DNA of 64,000 bases from Arthrobacter sp. 31Y (GCF_000526335.1 NZ_JAFW01000001.1:4154001-4218000), one strand, 5' to 3'. Shown: positions 9,006 through 18,864, numbered from the stretch's first letter. Made by a program: numbers and translations. Notes: a model not told the origin generated them from the sequence alone.

Positions 9006-11058
9006 GAAGGTGGCGGCGGACGTCGTCAAGTCGGAGGGGGAGAAGGCCACCCTCGAGTTGTTGGACCGGGCTGTTGCCGGTATGGGCGGCCAAAGCCGTG
9101 CCGGCCAGCACGAAATGGCCAAGCATGTCACCCGGGCCATAGAGACCGGGGAGCATTTGCTGGTCCAAGCGGGAACCGGAACGGGTAAGTCCCTGGCTTA
9201 CCTGATTCCGTTGATCGCTCATTCCATGGACAGCGACAAACCGACCCTGGTGTCCACCGCCACCTTGGCACTCCAGACCCAGATCGTGGGCCGGGACCTT
9301 CCCCGGCTGCTGGAGACCATCAACCCTGCCCTTGAGCGCCCGGTTAATGTGGCGCTGGTCAAAGGCAGGGCCAATTACGTGTGCCTGCAGAAACTCGAAG
9401 GCGGGTTCCCCAGCGAGGAGCCCTCCGAAGGACAGCTGTTCTCCCTGGGGGAGGACACCAGCGTTCCTCACTTCGCCGCGTCCATGGGCGGCCCGCAATC
9501 CCAGTTGGGTAAGGAAGTGGTCCGCCTCCGGGAATGGGCGGAGAAGACCACCACCGGAGACCGCGACGAACTCATGCCTGGCGTTACTGACAGAGCCTGG
9601 CGGCAAGTATCCGTGACGTCCATGGAGTGCCTGGGTGCCCAGAAGTGCCCCGTGGCGGAAGAGTGCTTCAGCGAGCTGGCCCGCTCAAGGGCTGGCGAGG
9701 CCGACGTCGTGGTCACCAACCACGCCATGCTGGCTGTCAGCGCCTTCGAGGGCTTGGCTGTATTGCCCGAGTATGACGTGGTGGTGGTTGATGAGGCGCA
9801 TGAGCTTCAGGATCGGGTAACCGGTGCCGTTTCAGGGCAGTTGTCCGTTGCCATGGTCCACGCGGCAGCATCCAGTGCCCGTAAACACACTGCTATTACT
9901 GTGGATGCCCTCAACGCCGCTGCGGACAGCTTGGACATGGCCATAGCGGGCGTGCCCAACGGCTTATTGCCCAACGGCCTCAATGACGAACAGCTCGACT
10001 GCCTGGACCAATTGCGGGACGCCACGCGCGCGGCGCTCTCGGATTCGAAAACTGATTCCTCTAACGCGGTGGACGGTGGACGGCAGCTCGCACGATCACG
10101 GCTCATGCTCATCCTGGAATTGTGCGAGCGGATGCTCGCCGCCAAAGAGAACCGCGAAGTGGTCTGGTTCTCGCGGAACAGCACGTTCGACCCCCAGCAG
10201 GGCTATTCGCCACCGGACGAGACAGCTCCGGCTCTCATCAATATCGCGCCGCTCAGTGTCGCTGGGCGGCTTCGTGAGGGTCTCTTTGCCGGCCACACCG
10301 TGGTGCTGACCTCCGCCACACTGGCCATTGGCTCGGCCTTCGAGCCAGCGGCAGGTGGTCTTGGCCTGATTGGCGACGGCGCACCGAGCTGGACCGGCAT
10401 AGACGTCGGATCGCCCTTTGACTATCCAAAACAAGGTGTCTTATACGTCGCAAAGCACCTGCCCAAGCCGGGCCGCGGCACCTCGCCTGAGGCGCTGGAC
10501 GAGTTGGAAGACCTCATCCGCGCATCCGGCGGCGGAGCGCTTTGCCTGTTCTCTTCACGGCGTGCAGCCGAAGAAGCCGCCGATGCCATGCGTCTCCGGT
10601 TGGACGTGGATATCCTCTGCCAAGGCGAATCCACCATGGCGGCCCTGGTGAAGCAGTTCGCGGATGAGCCTGACACGTGCCTCTTCGGAACCATGTCCCT
10701 GTGGCAGGGCGTCGACGTTCCGGGTGGCTCATGCCGTCTGGTGGTCATTGACCGCATACCCTTCCCACGTCCTGATGATCCCCTGATGACTGCCCGTTCC
10801 AGGGCAGTGGCCCAATCGGGTGGGAACGGTTTCATGGCTGTGTCAGCCACTCACGCTGCCATTCGGCTGGCGCAGGGTGCAGGCCGGCTTATCCGCTCTA
10901 CGGGAGACAAAGGGGTTGTGGCGGTACTCGACTCCCGGCTGTCGACAGAGCGCTATGGGGGCTTCCTGCGCGCTGCCCTGCCGCCGTTCTGGGCTACGAC
11001 GGACCGGACAGTGGTGCATGGTGTCTTGGAGCGTCTGGGCTCGGCCGAAGCCCCTTAG
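8998..11058 (+). CDS. dinG: DinG/YoaA-family ATP-dependent DNA helicase
   Basis: A 686-residue XPD-like superfamily 2 helicase. Motif I is QAGTGTGKSLAYL near residue 60. The iron-sulfur region has a cysteine at NYVCLQ and three in ECLGAQKCPVAEEC. The DEAH box is VVVDEAHEL, and GSCRLVVIDRIPFPRP and GAGRLIRS form the C-terminal motifs. Such helicases unwind forked or R-loop DNA during repair. The ATG overlaps the hflX stop by 8 bases, so translation is probably coupled. I saw no SOS box in front of it. Confidence 0.92.
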   Translation: MVEKVAADVVKSEGEKATLELLDRAVAGMGGQSRAGQHEMAKHVTRAIETGEHLLVQAGTGTGKSLAYLIPLIAHSMDSDKPTLVSTATLALQTQIVGRDLPRLLETINPALERPVNVALVKGRANYVCLQKLEGGFPSEEPSEGQLFSLGEDTSVPHFAASMGGPQSQLGKEVVRLREWAEKTTTGDRDELMPGVTDRAWRQVSVTSMECLGAQKCPVAEECFSELARSRAGEADVVVTNHAMLAVSAFEGLAVLPEYDVVVVDEAHELQDRVTGAVSGQLSVAMVHAAASSARKHTAITVDALNAAADSLDMAIAGVPNGLLPNGLNDEQLDCLDQLRDATRAALSDSKTDSSNAVDGGRQLARSRLMLILELCERMLAAKENREVVWFSRNSTFDPQQGYSPPDETAPALINIAPLSVAGRLREGLFAGHTVVLTSATLAIGSAFEPAAGGLGLIGDGAPSWTGIDVGSPFDYPKQGVLYVAKHLPKPGRGTSPEALDELEDLIRASGGGALCLFSSRRAAEEAADAMRLRLDVDILCQGESTMAALVKQFADEPDTCLFGTMSLWQGVDVPGGSCRLVVIDRIPFPRPDDPLMTARSRAVAQSGGNGFMAVSATHAAIRLAQGAGRLIRSTGDKGVVAVLDSRLSTERYGGFLRAALPPFWATTDRTVVHGVLERLGSAEAP

Positions 11059-11111
11059 GGAAGGGCCGCGGGAAAGCCGGTAGGGGGCCCGTCGGGCGCC
11101 TGAGAGGGCGC

Positions 11112-11852
11112 CTAGAGGGAGCGCAGTACGGAAACGACCTTGCCCATGATGGTGGCTTGATCGCCGAGGATGGGCTCGTACTGCGTATTTTGCGGGAGCA
11201 GCCACGTGTGGCCATCCCGCTGCCGGAAAGTCTTCACGGTTGCTTCGTCATCCAGCAGGGCGGCAACGATGTCGCCGTTGATGGCATCGTTCTGGCGCCG
11301 GACCACTACCCAGTCGCCATCACAGATAGCGGCGTCAATCATGGAATCGCCGGCTACCTTCAGCATGAACAGTTCGCCATGCCCCACAAGTTGCCGGGGG
11401 AGTGCAAGCACGTCTTCCACTGTCTGGTCAGCCAGGATCGGGCCACCGGCTGCGATGCGTCCCACCAACGGGACCATGGCGGTATCACTGGCGCTGGCGA
11501 GTTCAGTGACGGCAAGTCCGCCGGCGCTGCGAAGGGTAGCAGGAGCGACGCCGGGGATGGATCCGCCATCGAGGGTCAGGGGCATCAGAACTTCCATGGC
11601 GCGTGGGCGCTTGGGATCCCTGCGGAGGTAACCGAGCTTCTCCAGCTGGGACAACTGGTGCGTGACGCTGGACAAACTGGCCAGACCCACGGTGTCGCCG
11701 ATTTCACGCATGCTGGGCGGGTAGCCGTTGTCATTGACCGATCGCTGGATGGTCTCCAGGATCTTTTTCTGCCGGACAGTCAGGCTTTTGGGACTCTTTT
11801 GAGGCTGTTGGCTCCGCAGGGGTGCCCCGCCGCCTGTGGCTTTCGCTGCCAT
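11112..11852 (-). CDS. lexA: transcriptional repressor LexA
   Basis: A 246-residue SOS repressor. The N-terminal winged helix ([37 protein letters not shown]) binds SOS boxes. The S24 protease half has the cleavage site in GRIAAGGPI, the catalytic serine in AGDSMIDA and the lysine in ATVKTF. RecA filaments induce self-cleavage. An upstream frame adds 35 residues, but the ATG at 11852 has GGAAAGG before it. SOS boxes in the divergent region imply autoregulation. Confidence 0.97.
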   Translation of the reverse strand: MAAKATGGGAPLRSQQPQKSPKSLTVRQKKILETIQRSVNDNGYPPSMREIGDTVGLASLSSVTHQLSQLEKLGYLRRDPKRPRAMEVLMPLTLDGGSIPGVAPATLRSAGGLAVTELASASDTAMVPLVGRIAAGGPILADQTVEDVLALPRQLVGHGELFMLKVAGDSMIDAAICDGDWVVVRRQNDAINGDIVAALLDDEATVKTFRQRDGHTWLLPQNTQYEPILGDQATIMGKVVSVLRSL

Positions 11853-12052
11853 GTTCGCCAATGCCTTTCCATTCCGCCCCGATGAGTGCCCGGGGTTGTC
11901 GGGCCTGCAAAAAATGTCAGACCCTCCTGTTCCACTGAAACAGTGCTGTTTCTTCACTCAAACGTAGGGCAGGCACAGGCGTTTATCAAACATTTGTTCT
12001 AGCGAGTCTCGACACCGTTCGTTGATAAGTGCTAAAAATGTCATAGCAAGGT

Positions 12053-12068
12053 TCGAATATGTGTTCTA
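12053..12068. promoter_or_regulatory. SOS box between lexA and the LysM gene
   Basis: TCGAAT-ATGT-GTTCTA matches TCGAAC-N4-GTTCGA and has the same left half as the recA box. It lies about 200 bases before lexA and 134 bases before the LysM gene and could serve both. Confidence 0.75.
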
Positions 12069-12090
12069 TAAACCTGATGCTGAAGCCGGA

Positions 12091-12113
12091 TGTTCGAACA
12101 AAGCGTTCGAACA
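12091..12113. promoter_or_regulatory. perfect inverted repeat related to the SOS box
   Basis: Arms TGTTCGAAC (12091-12099) and GTTCGAACA (12105-12113) are separated by AAAGC. Each arm contains the palindrome GTTCGAAC. The inner halves read GAAC-N5-GTTC, one base wider than a standard LexA operator. Confidence 0.6.
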
Positions 12114-12201
12114 TCCGGGGTCAGGGCAGGGGAACACCAAGAATTGGCAGCCAAGCACCGGGCACTCCGGAGCCTGGCAATAGCTCAGAAGGGCTCAGCT
12201 C

Positions 12202-12561
12202 ATGTCCGCAGTCACTACGTTCGCTGATTTCCGCACTACTCAGGCGCCCGCTCGCCTGCGTCTCACCCGACGGGGACGGATCGTCTTCTTCGGCATCCCG
12301 GCCATGCTCTTGGTGGCGGCGTTGCTGAGTCTTGCCGGTTTCATCAACTCCCCGGCAAAGGCCGCAGACTCGCAGTCTCAACTGCGTCCGCCTGTTGCAG
12401 TCACGGTCACGGTCCAGCCGGGCCAGTCACTGTGGGGCATCGCCGGCGCGGCCGCTCCGGAGCGGGACCCCCGTGATGTCATTGCCGAGATCATCCAGCT
12501 GAACGACCTCCGGGGCGGCCGCATCCTGCCCGGCCAGCAGCTGTTCGTCCCTGCAAACTGA
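12202..12561 (+). CDS. LysM-domain membrane protein, likely SOS cell-division inhibitor (ChiZ/DivS/YneA type)
   Basis: A 119-residue protein with one membrane segment (about residues 28-49, IVFFGIPAMLLVAALLSLAG). A C-terminal LysM domain (VTVQPGQSLWGIAG ... ILPGQQLFVP) binds peptidoglycan. Divergent placement next to lexA with SOS boxes between them matches B. subtilis YneA, C. glutamicum DivS and M. tuberculosis Rv2719c/ChiZ, all SOS-induced and halting division. The family role is known; its application here rests on layout and domain architecture. No hydrolase domain is visible beyond LysM. Confidence 0.85.
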   Translation: MSAVTTFADFRTTQAPARLRLTRRGRIVFFGIPAMLLVAALLSLAGFINSPAKAADSQSQLRPPVAVTVTVQPGQSLWGIAGAAAPERDPRDVIAEIIQLNDLRGGRILPGQQLFVPAN

Positions 12562-12627
12562 TCCGTTCAGCATCCTCGAAAACCGATGGTCGGGCGTCAC
12601 AGTTAGTCGGCAGTCCCGGCCGCCCCT

Positions 12628-12633
12628 TAAACT
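12628..12633 (+). promoter_or_regulatory. candidate leaderless -10 of hisC
   Basis: TAAACT ends 6 bases before the GTG at 12640, placing the transcription start at the start codon. Confidence 0.45.
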
Positions 12634-12639
12634 GGGTTG

Positions 12640-13758
12640 GTGAGTGACCAGCTTGAGCGACTTGACCGACTTCCCCTTCGGACCAACCTGCGTGGACTAA
12701 GCCCCTACGGCGCACCGCAGCTTGATGTCCCCATCCTGCTCAACGTCAACGAGAACACTCATGGTGTCCCTGCCGACGTCCAGGCCGCAATCACTGAGGC
12801 CGTCGCCGCCGCGGCCACGGGACTCAACCGTTACCCGGATCGAGAATTCACTGAACTCCGCCAAGCCCTTGCCGAATACTTGGGCCACGGACTTTCTCCG
12901 GATAACATCTGGGCCGCCAACGGATCCAATGAAGTCCTGCAGCAGATCCTCCAGGCTTTTGGTGGACCTGGCCGCAAAGCCCTGGGGTTCCCTCCCACGT
13001 ACTCCATGTACCCCCTGCTCGCGAGTGGCACTGACACCGAGTATGTCTCGGGAGTCCGCGCGGACAACTACGGGCTGGACGCCGAATCGGCCGCTGCCCA
13101 GGTCCGGGAAACGGGCGCCAATATTGTTTTCCTGTGCTCGCCCAACAACCCCACGGGCACGGGCTTGGGATTGGACGTCGTCGAGGCCGTTTACGAAGCC
13201 GGCGAAGCCAGCCAGGCCATAGTGATCGTGGACGAGGCCTACCACGAGTTCGCGCACGACAATACGCCGAGCGCCCTGACCCTGCTGCCCGGACGTGAGC
13301 GGCTGATTGTCTCGCGCACCATGAGTAAGGCCTTCGCCCTTGCCGGTGCCAGGCTCGGGTACATGGCAGCGGCTCCTGAAGTTACCGACGCCATCCGGTT
13401 GGTTCGCCTTCCGTACCACCTCTCTGCTGTTACCCAGGCAACCGCCCTTGCTGCGCTGAACCACCGCGAAGCCCTCATGGCCGACGTCGAAGACATCAAG
13501 GTCCAACGCGACCGGATTGTGACTGAACTGCTCCGCATGGGCCTCAAGCCTGCTGCTTCAGACTCCAACTACGTCTTCTTCGGCGGGCTGGAGGAGCCGC
13601 ACGCGATATGGCAGGGCCTGCTCGACGCCGGTGTGCTCATTCGAGATGTCGGTATTCCCGGGCATCTGCGTGTCACTGCAGGAACCGAGCCGGAAACCAC
13701 TGCCTTCCTGGAAGCTTTGGAAACCCTGCTGGACGGCACCGCGCCACACCGCGCCTAA
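12640..13758 (+). CDS. hisC: histidinol-phosphate aminotransferase HisC
   Basis: A 372-residue PLP-dependent class I/II aminotransferase acting on imidazole acetol phosphate in histidine synthesis. The cofactor lysine is in [17 protein letters not shown]. The [10 protein letters not shown] and VDEAYHEF motifs are intact, as is [10 protein letters not shown] near the N-terminus. The GTG at 12640 is used; an adjacent in-frame TTG at 12637 would add one residue. It is the first gene of a his block and probably leaderless. Confidence 0.95.
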   Translation: MSDQLERLDRLPLRTNLRGLSPYGAPQLDVPILLNVNENTHGVPADVQAAITEAVAAAATGLNRYPDREFTELRQALAEYLGHGLSPDNIWAANGSNEVLQQILQAFGGPGRKALGFPPTYSMYPLLASGTDTEYVSGVRADNYGLDAESAAAQVRETGANIVFLCSPNNPTGTGLGLDVVEAVYEAGEASQAIVIVDEAYHEFAHDNTPSALTLLPGRERLIVSRTMSKAFALAGARLGYMAAAPEVTDAIRLVRLPYHLSAVTQATALAALNHREALMADVEDIKVQRDRIVTELLRMGLKPAASDSNYVFFGGLEEPHAIWQGLLDAGVLIRDVGIPGHLRVTAGTEPETTAFLEALETLLDGTAPHRA

Positions 13759-13804
13759 ACTTGTTCATAGACCCAACCCACCCTTCGTGTATAAGGACGT
13801 CCCA

Positions 13805-14431
13805 ATGAGCGAAACCGGCGCCACGCCGACCGCTGCCCGCACCGCGCGCATGGAGCGCACCACCAGTGAATCGTCGGTCCTGGTGGAGATTAACCTGGAC
13901 GGGTCAGGTGTCTCGGATATCAGCACCTCGGTTCCGTTCTATGACCACATGCTGACGGCCCTGTGCAAGCACTCCTTAATTGACATGACCGTCAAGGCCA
14001 CTGGGGACACCCACATTGACGCGCACCACACCGTGGAAGACGTTGCCATCACGTTCGGCGAGGTCCTCCGCACAGCCTTGGGCAACAAAGCCGGCATTCG
14101 TCGCTTCGGTGAAGCAACGGTTCCTTTGGACGAAGCCTTGGCGCACGCCGTCGTTGACGTCTCCGGGCGTCCCTACCTGGTGCACGGTGGCGAGCCGGCC
14201 GGACAGGAATACCACCTGATCGGCGGACACTTCACGGGATCGTTGACGCGCCACGTCTTTGAAGCCATCACGCTTCACGCCGGCATCTGTCTCCACATGA
14301 ATGTGCTCGCCGGCCGCGACCCCCACCACATCGTTGAGGCCCAATTCAAGGCCTTTGCCCGCGCGCTGCGGGCAGCTGTTGAGTCCGATCCCCGCGTGGA
14401 GGGCATCCCCTCCACCAAGGGCGCACTGTGA
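13805..14431 (+). CDS. hisB: imidazoleglycerol-phosphate dehydratase HisB
   Basis: A 208-residue single-function IGP dehydratase (no HisB-N phosphatase domain, as usual in actinobacteria). The manganese-binding histidine clusters are [34 protein letters not shown] and HHIVEAQFK. The ATG at 13805 ([11 protein letters not shown]) was chosen over the longer open frame because homology begins at [11 protein letters not shown]. It ends inside the hisH start. Confidence 0.96.
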   Translation: MSETGATPTAARTARMERTTSESSVLVEINLDGSGVSDISTSVPFYDHMLTALCKHSLIDMTVKATGDTHIDAHHTVEDVAITFGEVLRTALGNKAGIRRFGEATVPLDEALAHAVVDVSGRPYLVHGGEPAGQEYHLIGGHFTGSLTRHVFEAITLHAGICLHMNVLAGRDPHHIVEAQFKAFARALRAAVESDPRVEGIPSTKGAL

Positions 14432-15171
14432 GCGGCCAGATTCTGAACAACGGAGCTGTGGCCGACGCCATAGCGTCGGTAAAACCGGAGTCGCCTGAGG
14501 GCAAGCCCACCGTCACTGTCCTGGACTATGGATCGGGCAACGTGAGGTCCGCTGTTCGCGCCCTTGAACGTGCAGGCGCCCATGTGGTGCTCAGTTCCAA
14601 GCCTGAGGACGTCCTCAATGCTGATGGTCTGGTGGTGCCCGGAGTCGGTGCTTACGAGACCGTGATGAAGGAACTGAAGTCCGTCGATGCCATCCGTATG
14701 ATCGGACGCAGGGTTGCCGGTGGTCGTCCTGTGCTGGCCATCTGCGTAGGCTTGCAGGTCCTCTTCGAAGCCGGTGTTGAGCATGGCACCGAATCCGAAG
14801 GTATGGCCGAATGGCCCGGCAAGGTTGAGCTCCTTCCCGCCCCCGTGGTTCCGCACATGGGCTGGAACACCGTGGACGTCCCGGAAGGCTCCAAGCTCTT
14901 TGCCGGAGTTGAACAGGAACGGTTCTACTTTGTGCACTCCTACGGTGTTCAAGAATGGAATTTTGACGTCGTTCAGCCCCGCATGGCTCCTCCCATGGTG
15001 ACGTGGTCAGAGCACGGTGCACGCTTCATTGCCGCAGTGGAGAACGGCCCCCTCTGCGCCACACAGTTCCACCCGGAGAAGTCAGGCGACGCCGGAGCAC
15101 GGCTCCTGCGGAATTGGGTGGACAGCCTCCGCAAGCCCGCTCAGGAAGCATCCGGAAGCGGTGCAGCATAA
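14428..15171 (+). CDS. hisH: imidazole glycerol phosphate synthase glutaminase subunit HisH
   Basis: A 247-residue class I glutamine amidotransferase that supplies ammonia to HisF. The nucleophile cysteine is in [12 protein letters not shown] and the His-Glu pair is in TQFHPEKSG. The protein carries an N-terminal extension of about 28 residues before [13 protein letters not shown] and a short tail, so it is longer than the usual 200-215 residues. The GTG overlaps the hisB stop by 4 bases, suggesting coupling. hisF is not in this window. Confidence 0.94.
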   Translation: MSGQILNNGAVADAIASVKPESPEGKPTVTVLDYGSGNVRSAVRALERAGAHVVLSSKPEDVLNADGLVVPGVGAYETVMKELKSVDAIRMIGRRVAGGRPVLAICVGLQVLFEAGVEHGTESEGMAEWPGKVELLPAPVVPHMGWNTVDVPEGSKLFAGVEQERFYFVHSYGVQEWNFDVVQPRMAPPMVTWSEHGARFIAAVENGPLCATQFHPEKSGDAGARLLRNWVDSLRKPAQEASGSGAA

Positions 15172-15330
15172 ATGTTGTGGTCGGTAATACTTATGGGCCT
15201 CGCGGGCTTGCTGGTGGGTGGGGGTATTTCCTTCCATCAGCAGAAAAAGCCGCGGTGGGTTTCCATTTCTTTCTACGTGCTGGCCGGGATGTCCCTGCTG
15301 GCCGCCTATCTCCTGACGCTGGGTAACTGA
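15172..15330 (+). CDS. small membrane protein in the his operon
   Basis: A 52-residue reading frame starting at the ATG directly after the hisH stop (no gap), beginning [18 protein letters not shown]. Two hydrophobic segments (residues about 3-19 and 33-50) flank a basic loop HQQKKPRW, so it is probably a two-pass membrane hairpin. It has no recognised domain and is not known to be needed for histidine synthesis. Tight spacing between hisH and hisA supports it being translated. Confidence 0.65.
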   Translation: MLWSVILMGLAGLLVGGGISFHQQKKPRWVSISFYVLAGMSLLAAYLLTLGN

Positions 15331-15379
15331 ACCAGGCGCTCAACAAGCCCGCGTCACCTTTCAAACTCCAAGGACACAC

Positions 15380-16123
15380 ATGACCTCCTCCGCCCAGTCC
15401 GTTCTGGAACTCCTGCCTGCCGTTGACATTGTTGACGGCCAGGCGGTCCGCCTCCTGCAGGGAGAAGCTGGCTCGGAAACCAGCTACGGGACACCGCTGG
15501 AAGCAGCATTGAATTGGCAGAACGCCGGTGCGGAATGGGTTCACATGGTGGACCTCGACGCCGCTTTCGGTCGTGGAAACAACGCCGCGCTGATCAGCGA
15601 TGTCGTGTCGCAGCTCAACGTCAAGGTGGAGCTCTCCGGCGGTTTGCGGGACGACGAGTCCCTGGAACGCGCACTGGAACTGGGCGTCGCGCGCGTGAAC
15701 CTCGGCACGGCAGCGTTGGAGAACCCGGAGTGGACCCGTAGGGCAATCGACCGCTTCGGTGACAAAATCGCCGTCGGCCTTGATGTCCGCGGCACAACGC
15801 TTGCCGGACGCGGTTGGACCAAGGAAGGCGGCGACCTCTGGGAGGTTCTGGCGCGCCTTGAAGATGCCGGCTGTGCCCGCTACGTTGTCACCGACGTCAC
15901 CAAAGACGGCACGCTTCAGGGCCCGAACGTGGAACTCCTTCGCCAGATGGTGGAGAAGACCGGCAAGCCGGTGGTCGCCTCCGGCGGTATTTCCAGCCTG
16001 GAGGACCTCCGGGTTCTCCGTGAACTGGTGCCGCTGGGTGTTGAAGGCGCGATCGTTGGCAAGGCTCTCTATGCCGGCGCCTTCACGCTGCCCGAAGCGC
16101 TGGACGTTGCCGGCCGCCGCTGA
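15380..16123 (+). CDS. hisA: HisA, probably the bifunctional PriA isomerase
   Basis: A 247-residue TIM-barrel ProFAR isomerase. The N-terminal phosphate region is [19 protein letters not shown], the catalytic aspartates lie in the first and fifth strands ([16 protein letters not shown]), and [11 protein letters not shown] and GAIVGKALY bind phosphate. In Streptomyces, Mycobacterium and relatives this enzyme (PriA) also does the TrpF reaction. Whether this one does depends on the host lacking trpF, which the window cannot show. Confidence 0.93.
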   Translation: MTSSAQSVLELLPAVDIVDGQAVRLLQGEAGSETSYGTPLEAALNWQNAGAEWVHMVDLDAAFGRGNNAALISDVVSQLNVKVELSGGLRDDESLERALELGVARVNLGTAALENPEWTRRAIDRFGDKIAVGLDVRGTTLAGRGWTKEGGDLWEVLARLEDAGCARYVVTDVTKDGTLQGPNVELLRQMVEKTGKPVVASGGISSLEDLRVLRELVPLGVEGAIVGKALYAGAFTLPEALDVAGRR

Positions 16124-17034
16124 TGCATCACGACGAAGGTCATCAGCAGGACGATCGGGGCCATGCACGGCGGGAGCTTCCCGGCCACATCGCGGCCGCA
16201 TTGGCCGGTGCCGGGGGAGCGGCTGACTCTGCCGGCCAGCCGTGGTCCGGCAGAAGCCTCAGCGGTGATGACGCCAAAATCCATAATTTCGAAGACGACG
16301 ACGGCTCGGCGGATCCTGGCTATGTTGCCGCAGTCGAGGCGCTGATCAACGGGACGGGTAGTGAGGCTGGCGTTGTAGCCTCCCTGGCTACAGCACGGGT
16401 ATTCGTTCCCGTCGTTGCCCAGCTGGCGGAGGAAGCAGAAGGCGTCGACGGCCTGCACGCTGACAAGCAAGCCGATATGGCATTGGTCACGCTCAAAGCT
16501 CCTGATGGTCGCACCGCCATGCCGGTCTTTACGTCCGCTGCCGCCCTTGAGGCATGGCATGCGGAGGCGCGTCCTGTGGCTGTTTACGCCGCGCGCGCAG
16601 CCCTATCCGCGGTATCGGAGGGCGCGCAGCTGTTGGTCATGGACCCTGGCTCCGACTTCGCATTTGTTGTGCGGCGCCCTGCCATGTGGGCCCTTGCCCA
16701 GCAGAAGAACTGGACGCCGTCATACCTTGATGATCAACTGGAGACAGCTCTCGCTTCAACGGTCTCGTCATTTCGGACGGTCCGTCGCCTTGAGACGCAG
16801 CCCGGTGGTGGCGTTGCGTCGCTGACAGCTGACGGCCGCCAGGTGCCCGGGGGCGGTGCAGGGCCGGAACTGCGTGTGGTGCTCTTCCTCGAAGATGGAC
16901 TCGACGCCGTGGCTGTGCAGACGCTCGTTGCTCAACTGAACGATGCTTGGGCGCGGATGGATTCCTTTGCCGAAGGCGTTGATTCCATGGAAGTAAAACT
17001 GCAGCGCGCCGCACAGGAGCCCGCGCTGCAATAA
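16123..17034 (+). CDS. SseB family protein
   Basis: A 303-residue protein with an SseB N-terminal domain (about residues 85-180: RVFVPVVAQLAEEA, DMALVTLKAPDGRTAMPVFTS, GAQLLVMDPGSDFAFVVRRPA). Its function is not established; SseB proteins are often linked to secretion or housekeeping clusters. In this group of actinobacteria it follows hisA. The ATG overlaps the hisA stop (TGATG). The first 60 or so residues are polar and probably disordered. Confidence 0.85.
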   Translation: MHHDEGHQQDDRGHARRELPGHIAAALAGAGGAADSAGQPWSGRSLSGDDAKIHNFEDDDGSADPGYVAAVEALINGTGSEAGVVASLATARVFVPVVAQLAEEAEGVDGLHADKQADMALVTLKAPDGRTAMPVFTSAAALEAWHAEARPVAVYAARAALSAVSEGAQLLVMDPGSDFAFVVRRPAMWALAQQKNWTPSYLDDQLETALASTVSSFRTVRRLETQPGGGVASLTADGRQVPGGGAGPELRVVLFLEDGLDAVAVQTLVAQLNDAWARMDSFAEGVDSMEVKLQRAAQEPALQ

Positions 17035-17084
17035 TGGCGGTGCCGGTTCCCGGGGCTGCCCTGGGGAACAAGAGGAATTAGCCA

Positions 17085-18389
17085 GTGAACTTTGCTCTCT
17101 ACAAAGAGATGCTGTCCATACGCCCTGTCCGGCGTTTGCTCGTAGTGGGCATGATTGCCCGCATTCCACACTCGGCAGCAGGAGTGCTGCTCACCCTGCA
17201 TATCGTGTTGACCCTCGGCCAGGGATACGCGGCTGCGGGCGCAGCAGCTGCCGTCATGACCATTGGCATTGCGCTGGGAGCCCCGTGGCGTGGCCGCCGG
17301 GTAGACATGGTGGGCCTGCGGAAGGCATTGATTCCTTCGGTTGTCTCAGAGACTGTCATCTGGTCGATAGTCCCGCACGTTTCGTATGAGTGGCTGCTGC
17401 CGCTGGTGTTCGTCGGCGGCCTTTTCACGCTGCCGATCTTCAGTGTTGTCCGCCAGTCACTGGGCGTCATGGTGGACGGCGAGCAGCGGCGTTCGGCGTT
17501 CGCCCTCGATTCCATCGCTACCGAGCTGGTCTTCATGATTGGGCCGGCTGTTGGCGCTATCGTTGCCACCAGCGGTTTCTCGGCAATAGGCCTCACGGCC
17601 GTGGGCGTTTCTGTCTCCGTGGCCGGGTTGTTCCTGATGTGGTTCAACCCGCCCACCCGCAGCGAAGCGGTGTGCACCCCGCAGGAATCCGCGGACCGGG
17701 CTGCAGCCGATCTCGCTGCTGCTGAGGCTGCCATGGTGGCGTCAGCACCGGCCCACGTCCAGGAAGCGGCGTCGGAAATGGCGTCCTCGACGTCCCGCAC
17801 AGCAGCCCTGCGGAGTCGCGTCGCCAGGAACTTCACGTGGTTCACGGTCTCTGTTGCAGCACTTTTCGCGGTGGCGGCTGGATCCGGCATGGTTCTGAGC
17901 GGTTCCGATGTCAGCATCGTGGGGCTCTTGGAACGTGGCGGGCACGAGAACGAAATTGGCATAGTGTTCTTCTTCTGGTGCGCAGCGTCGGTGGTTGGTG
18001 GCCTCATCTACGGGTCAATGAAGCGATCCATCTCGCCCATGCTCCTGCTGCTGGGCATGGCCGCACTCACCATTCCGATGGGCTTTGCCCAGGACACCTG
18101 GACACTGGCGTTCCTGTCACTCCTGCCGGGCCTGCTGTGCGCTCCTGTTCTATCGGCCTCTTCCGAGAAGGTAGCTGACCTCGTCGAGGAGGAGCGCCGG
18201 GGTGAAGCCATGGGTTGGTACGGCTCCGCACTGACAGCTGGAGTCGCACTCGGCGCACCTCTGGCCGGCGTCTTCATCGACACCGTGGGTCCTTCCGGTG
18301 GGTTCGCAGCCGTAGGAATCGCCGGCGTCGTGCTCTGCGCTACCGGACTCTTCCTGACGTCCATGCGCCGCCGGGCCGCGCGGGTCTGA
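17085..18389 (+). CDS. MFS transporter
   Basis: A 434-residue major facilitator with about 12 membrane segments in two halves. The halves are split near residues 190-245 by a polar, alanine-rich cytoplasmic loop (PTRSEAVCTPQESADRAAADL...). The first inter-helix loop has GAPWRGRRVDMVGLRKAL, the MFS motif A variant. Substrate unknown. The GTG has AGAGGAA before it. It is last in the his-sseB run and ends at a strong terminator. Confidence 0.88.
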   Translation: MNFALYKEMLSIRPVRRLLVVGMIARIPHSAAGVLLTLHIVLTLGQGYAAAGAAAAVMTIGIALGAPWRGRRVDMVGLRKALIPSVVSETVIWSIVPHVSYEWLLPLVFVGGLFTLPIFSVVRQSLGVMVDGEQRRSAFALDSIATELVFMIGPAVGAIVATSGFSAIGLTAVGVSVSVAGLFLMWFNPPTRSEAVCTPQESADRAAADLAAAEAAMVASAPAHVQEAASEMASSTSRTAALRSRVARNFTWFTVSVAALFAVAAGSGMVLSGSDVSIVGLLERGGHENEIGIVFFFWCAASVVGGLIYGSMKRSISPMLLLLGMAALTIPMGFAQDTWTLAFLSLLPGLLCAPVLSASSEKVADLVEEERRGEAMGWYGSALTAGVALGAPLAGVFIDTVGPSGGFAAVGIAGVVLCATGLFLTSMRRRAARV

Positions 18390-18404
18390 AAAGTTCAGAT
18401 AACG

Positions 18405-18444
18405 ACGACGGCGGGTCGACCACTTGTGGTCGACCCGCCGTCGT
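18405..18444. terminator. strong bidirectional terminator hairpin
   Basis: A 19-bp perfect stem (18405-18423 with 18426-18444), GC-rich, lies between the convergent MFS and DUF1844 genes. Only a short T-rich stretch (TTGGTTCTT) follows. Confidence 0.85.
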
Positions 18445-18465
18445 TGGTTCTTGCCGTAGTCGGGG

Positions 18466-18864
18466 CTAGTTCACCGGTCCGGTGAACTTTTCACCCGGAC
18501 CCTTGCCCGGCGCATCGGGAATAAGTGAGGCTTCGCGGAAGGCCAACTGCAGGGAGCGCAAGCCATCGCGCAACGGGCCGGCGTGCTGTGAACCGATCTC
18601 CGGCGCGGCTGCGGACACCAGGCCGGCGAGGGCCGTGATCAGCTTGCGGGCTTCGTCCAGGTCCTTGAGGTCCTCGGCATTGGGGTCATCGGCCAAGCCG
18701 ACCTTGACGGCTGCCGCACTCATGAGGTGAACGGCGCCGGTGGTAATGACTTCCACGGCCGGAACTTCAGCGATGTCGCGGATCTGCTGGGATACGCCGG
18801 CGTCGACGGTCGGGGCGGCGTTTTCGCTGTAGGAGTTGCGGGAATTGCTGTCTTCAGTGCTCAT
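18466..18864 (-). CDS. DUF1844 family protein
   Basis: A 132-residue protein with the family core IRDIAEVPAVEVITTGAVHLMSAAAVKVGL followed by LKDLDEARKLITALAGL. DUF1844 proteins are small, helical and of unknown function, and in actinobacteria sit beside infC as here. The ATG at 18864 (MSTEDSNSRN) is preferred; a longer frame adds 26 residues without homology. Confidence 0.85.
   Translation of the reverse strand: MSTEDSNSRNSYSENAAPTVDAGVSQQIRDIAEVPAVEVITTGAVHLMSAAAVKVGLADDPNAEDLKDLDEARKLITALAGLVSAAAPEIGSQHAGPLRDGLRSLQLAFREASLIPDAPGKGPGEKFTGPVN

Larger units (their letters stand above)
11853..12201. promoter_or_regulatory. lexA / LysM-gene divergent control region
   Basis: About 350 bases without a gene. 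It contains an SOS box at 12053-12068 and a larger perfect inverted repeat at 12091-12113, both described separately. AT-rich stretches near 11980-12060 could hold the promoters of both genes. Confidence 0.6.
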
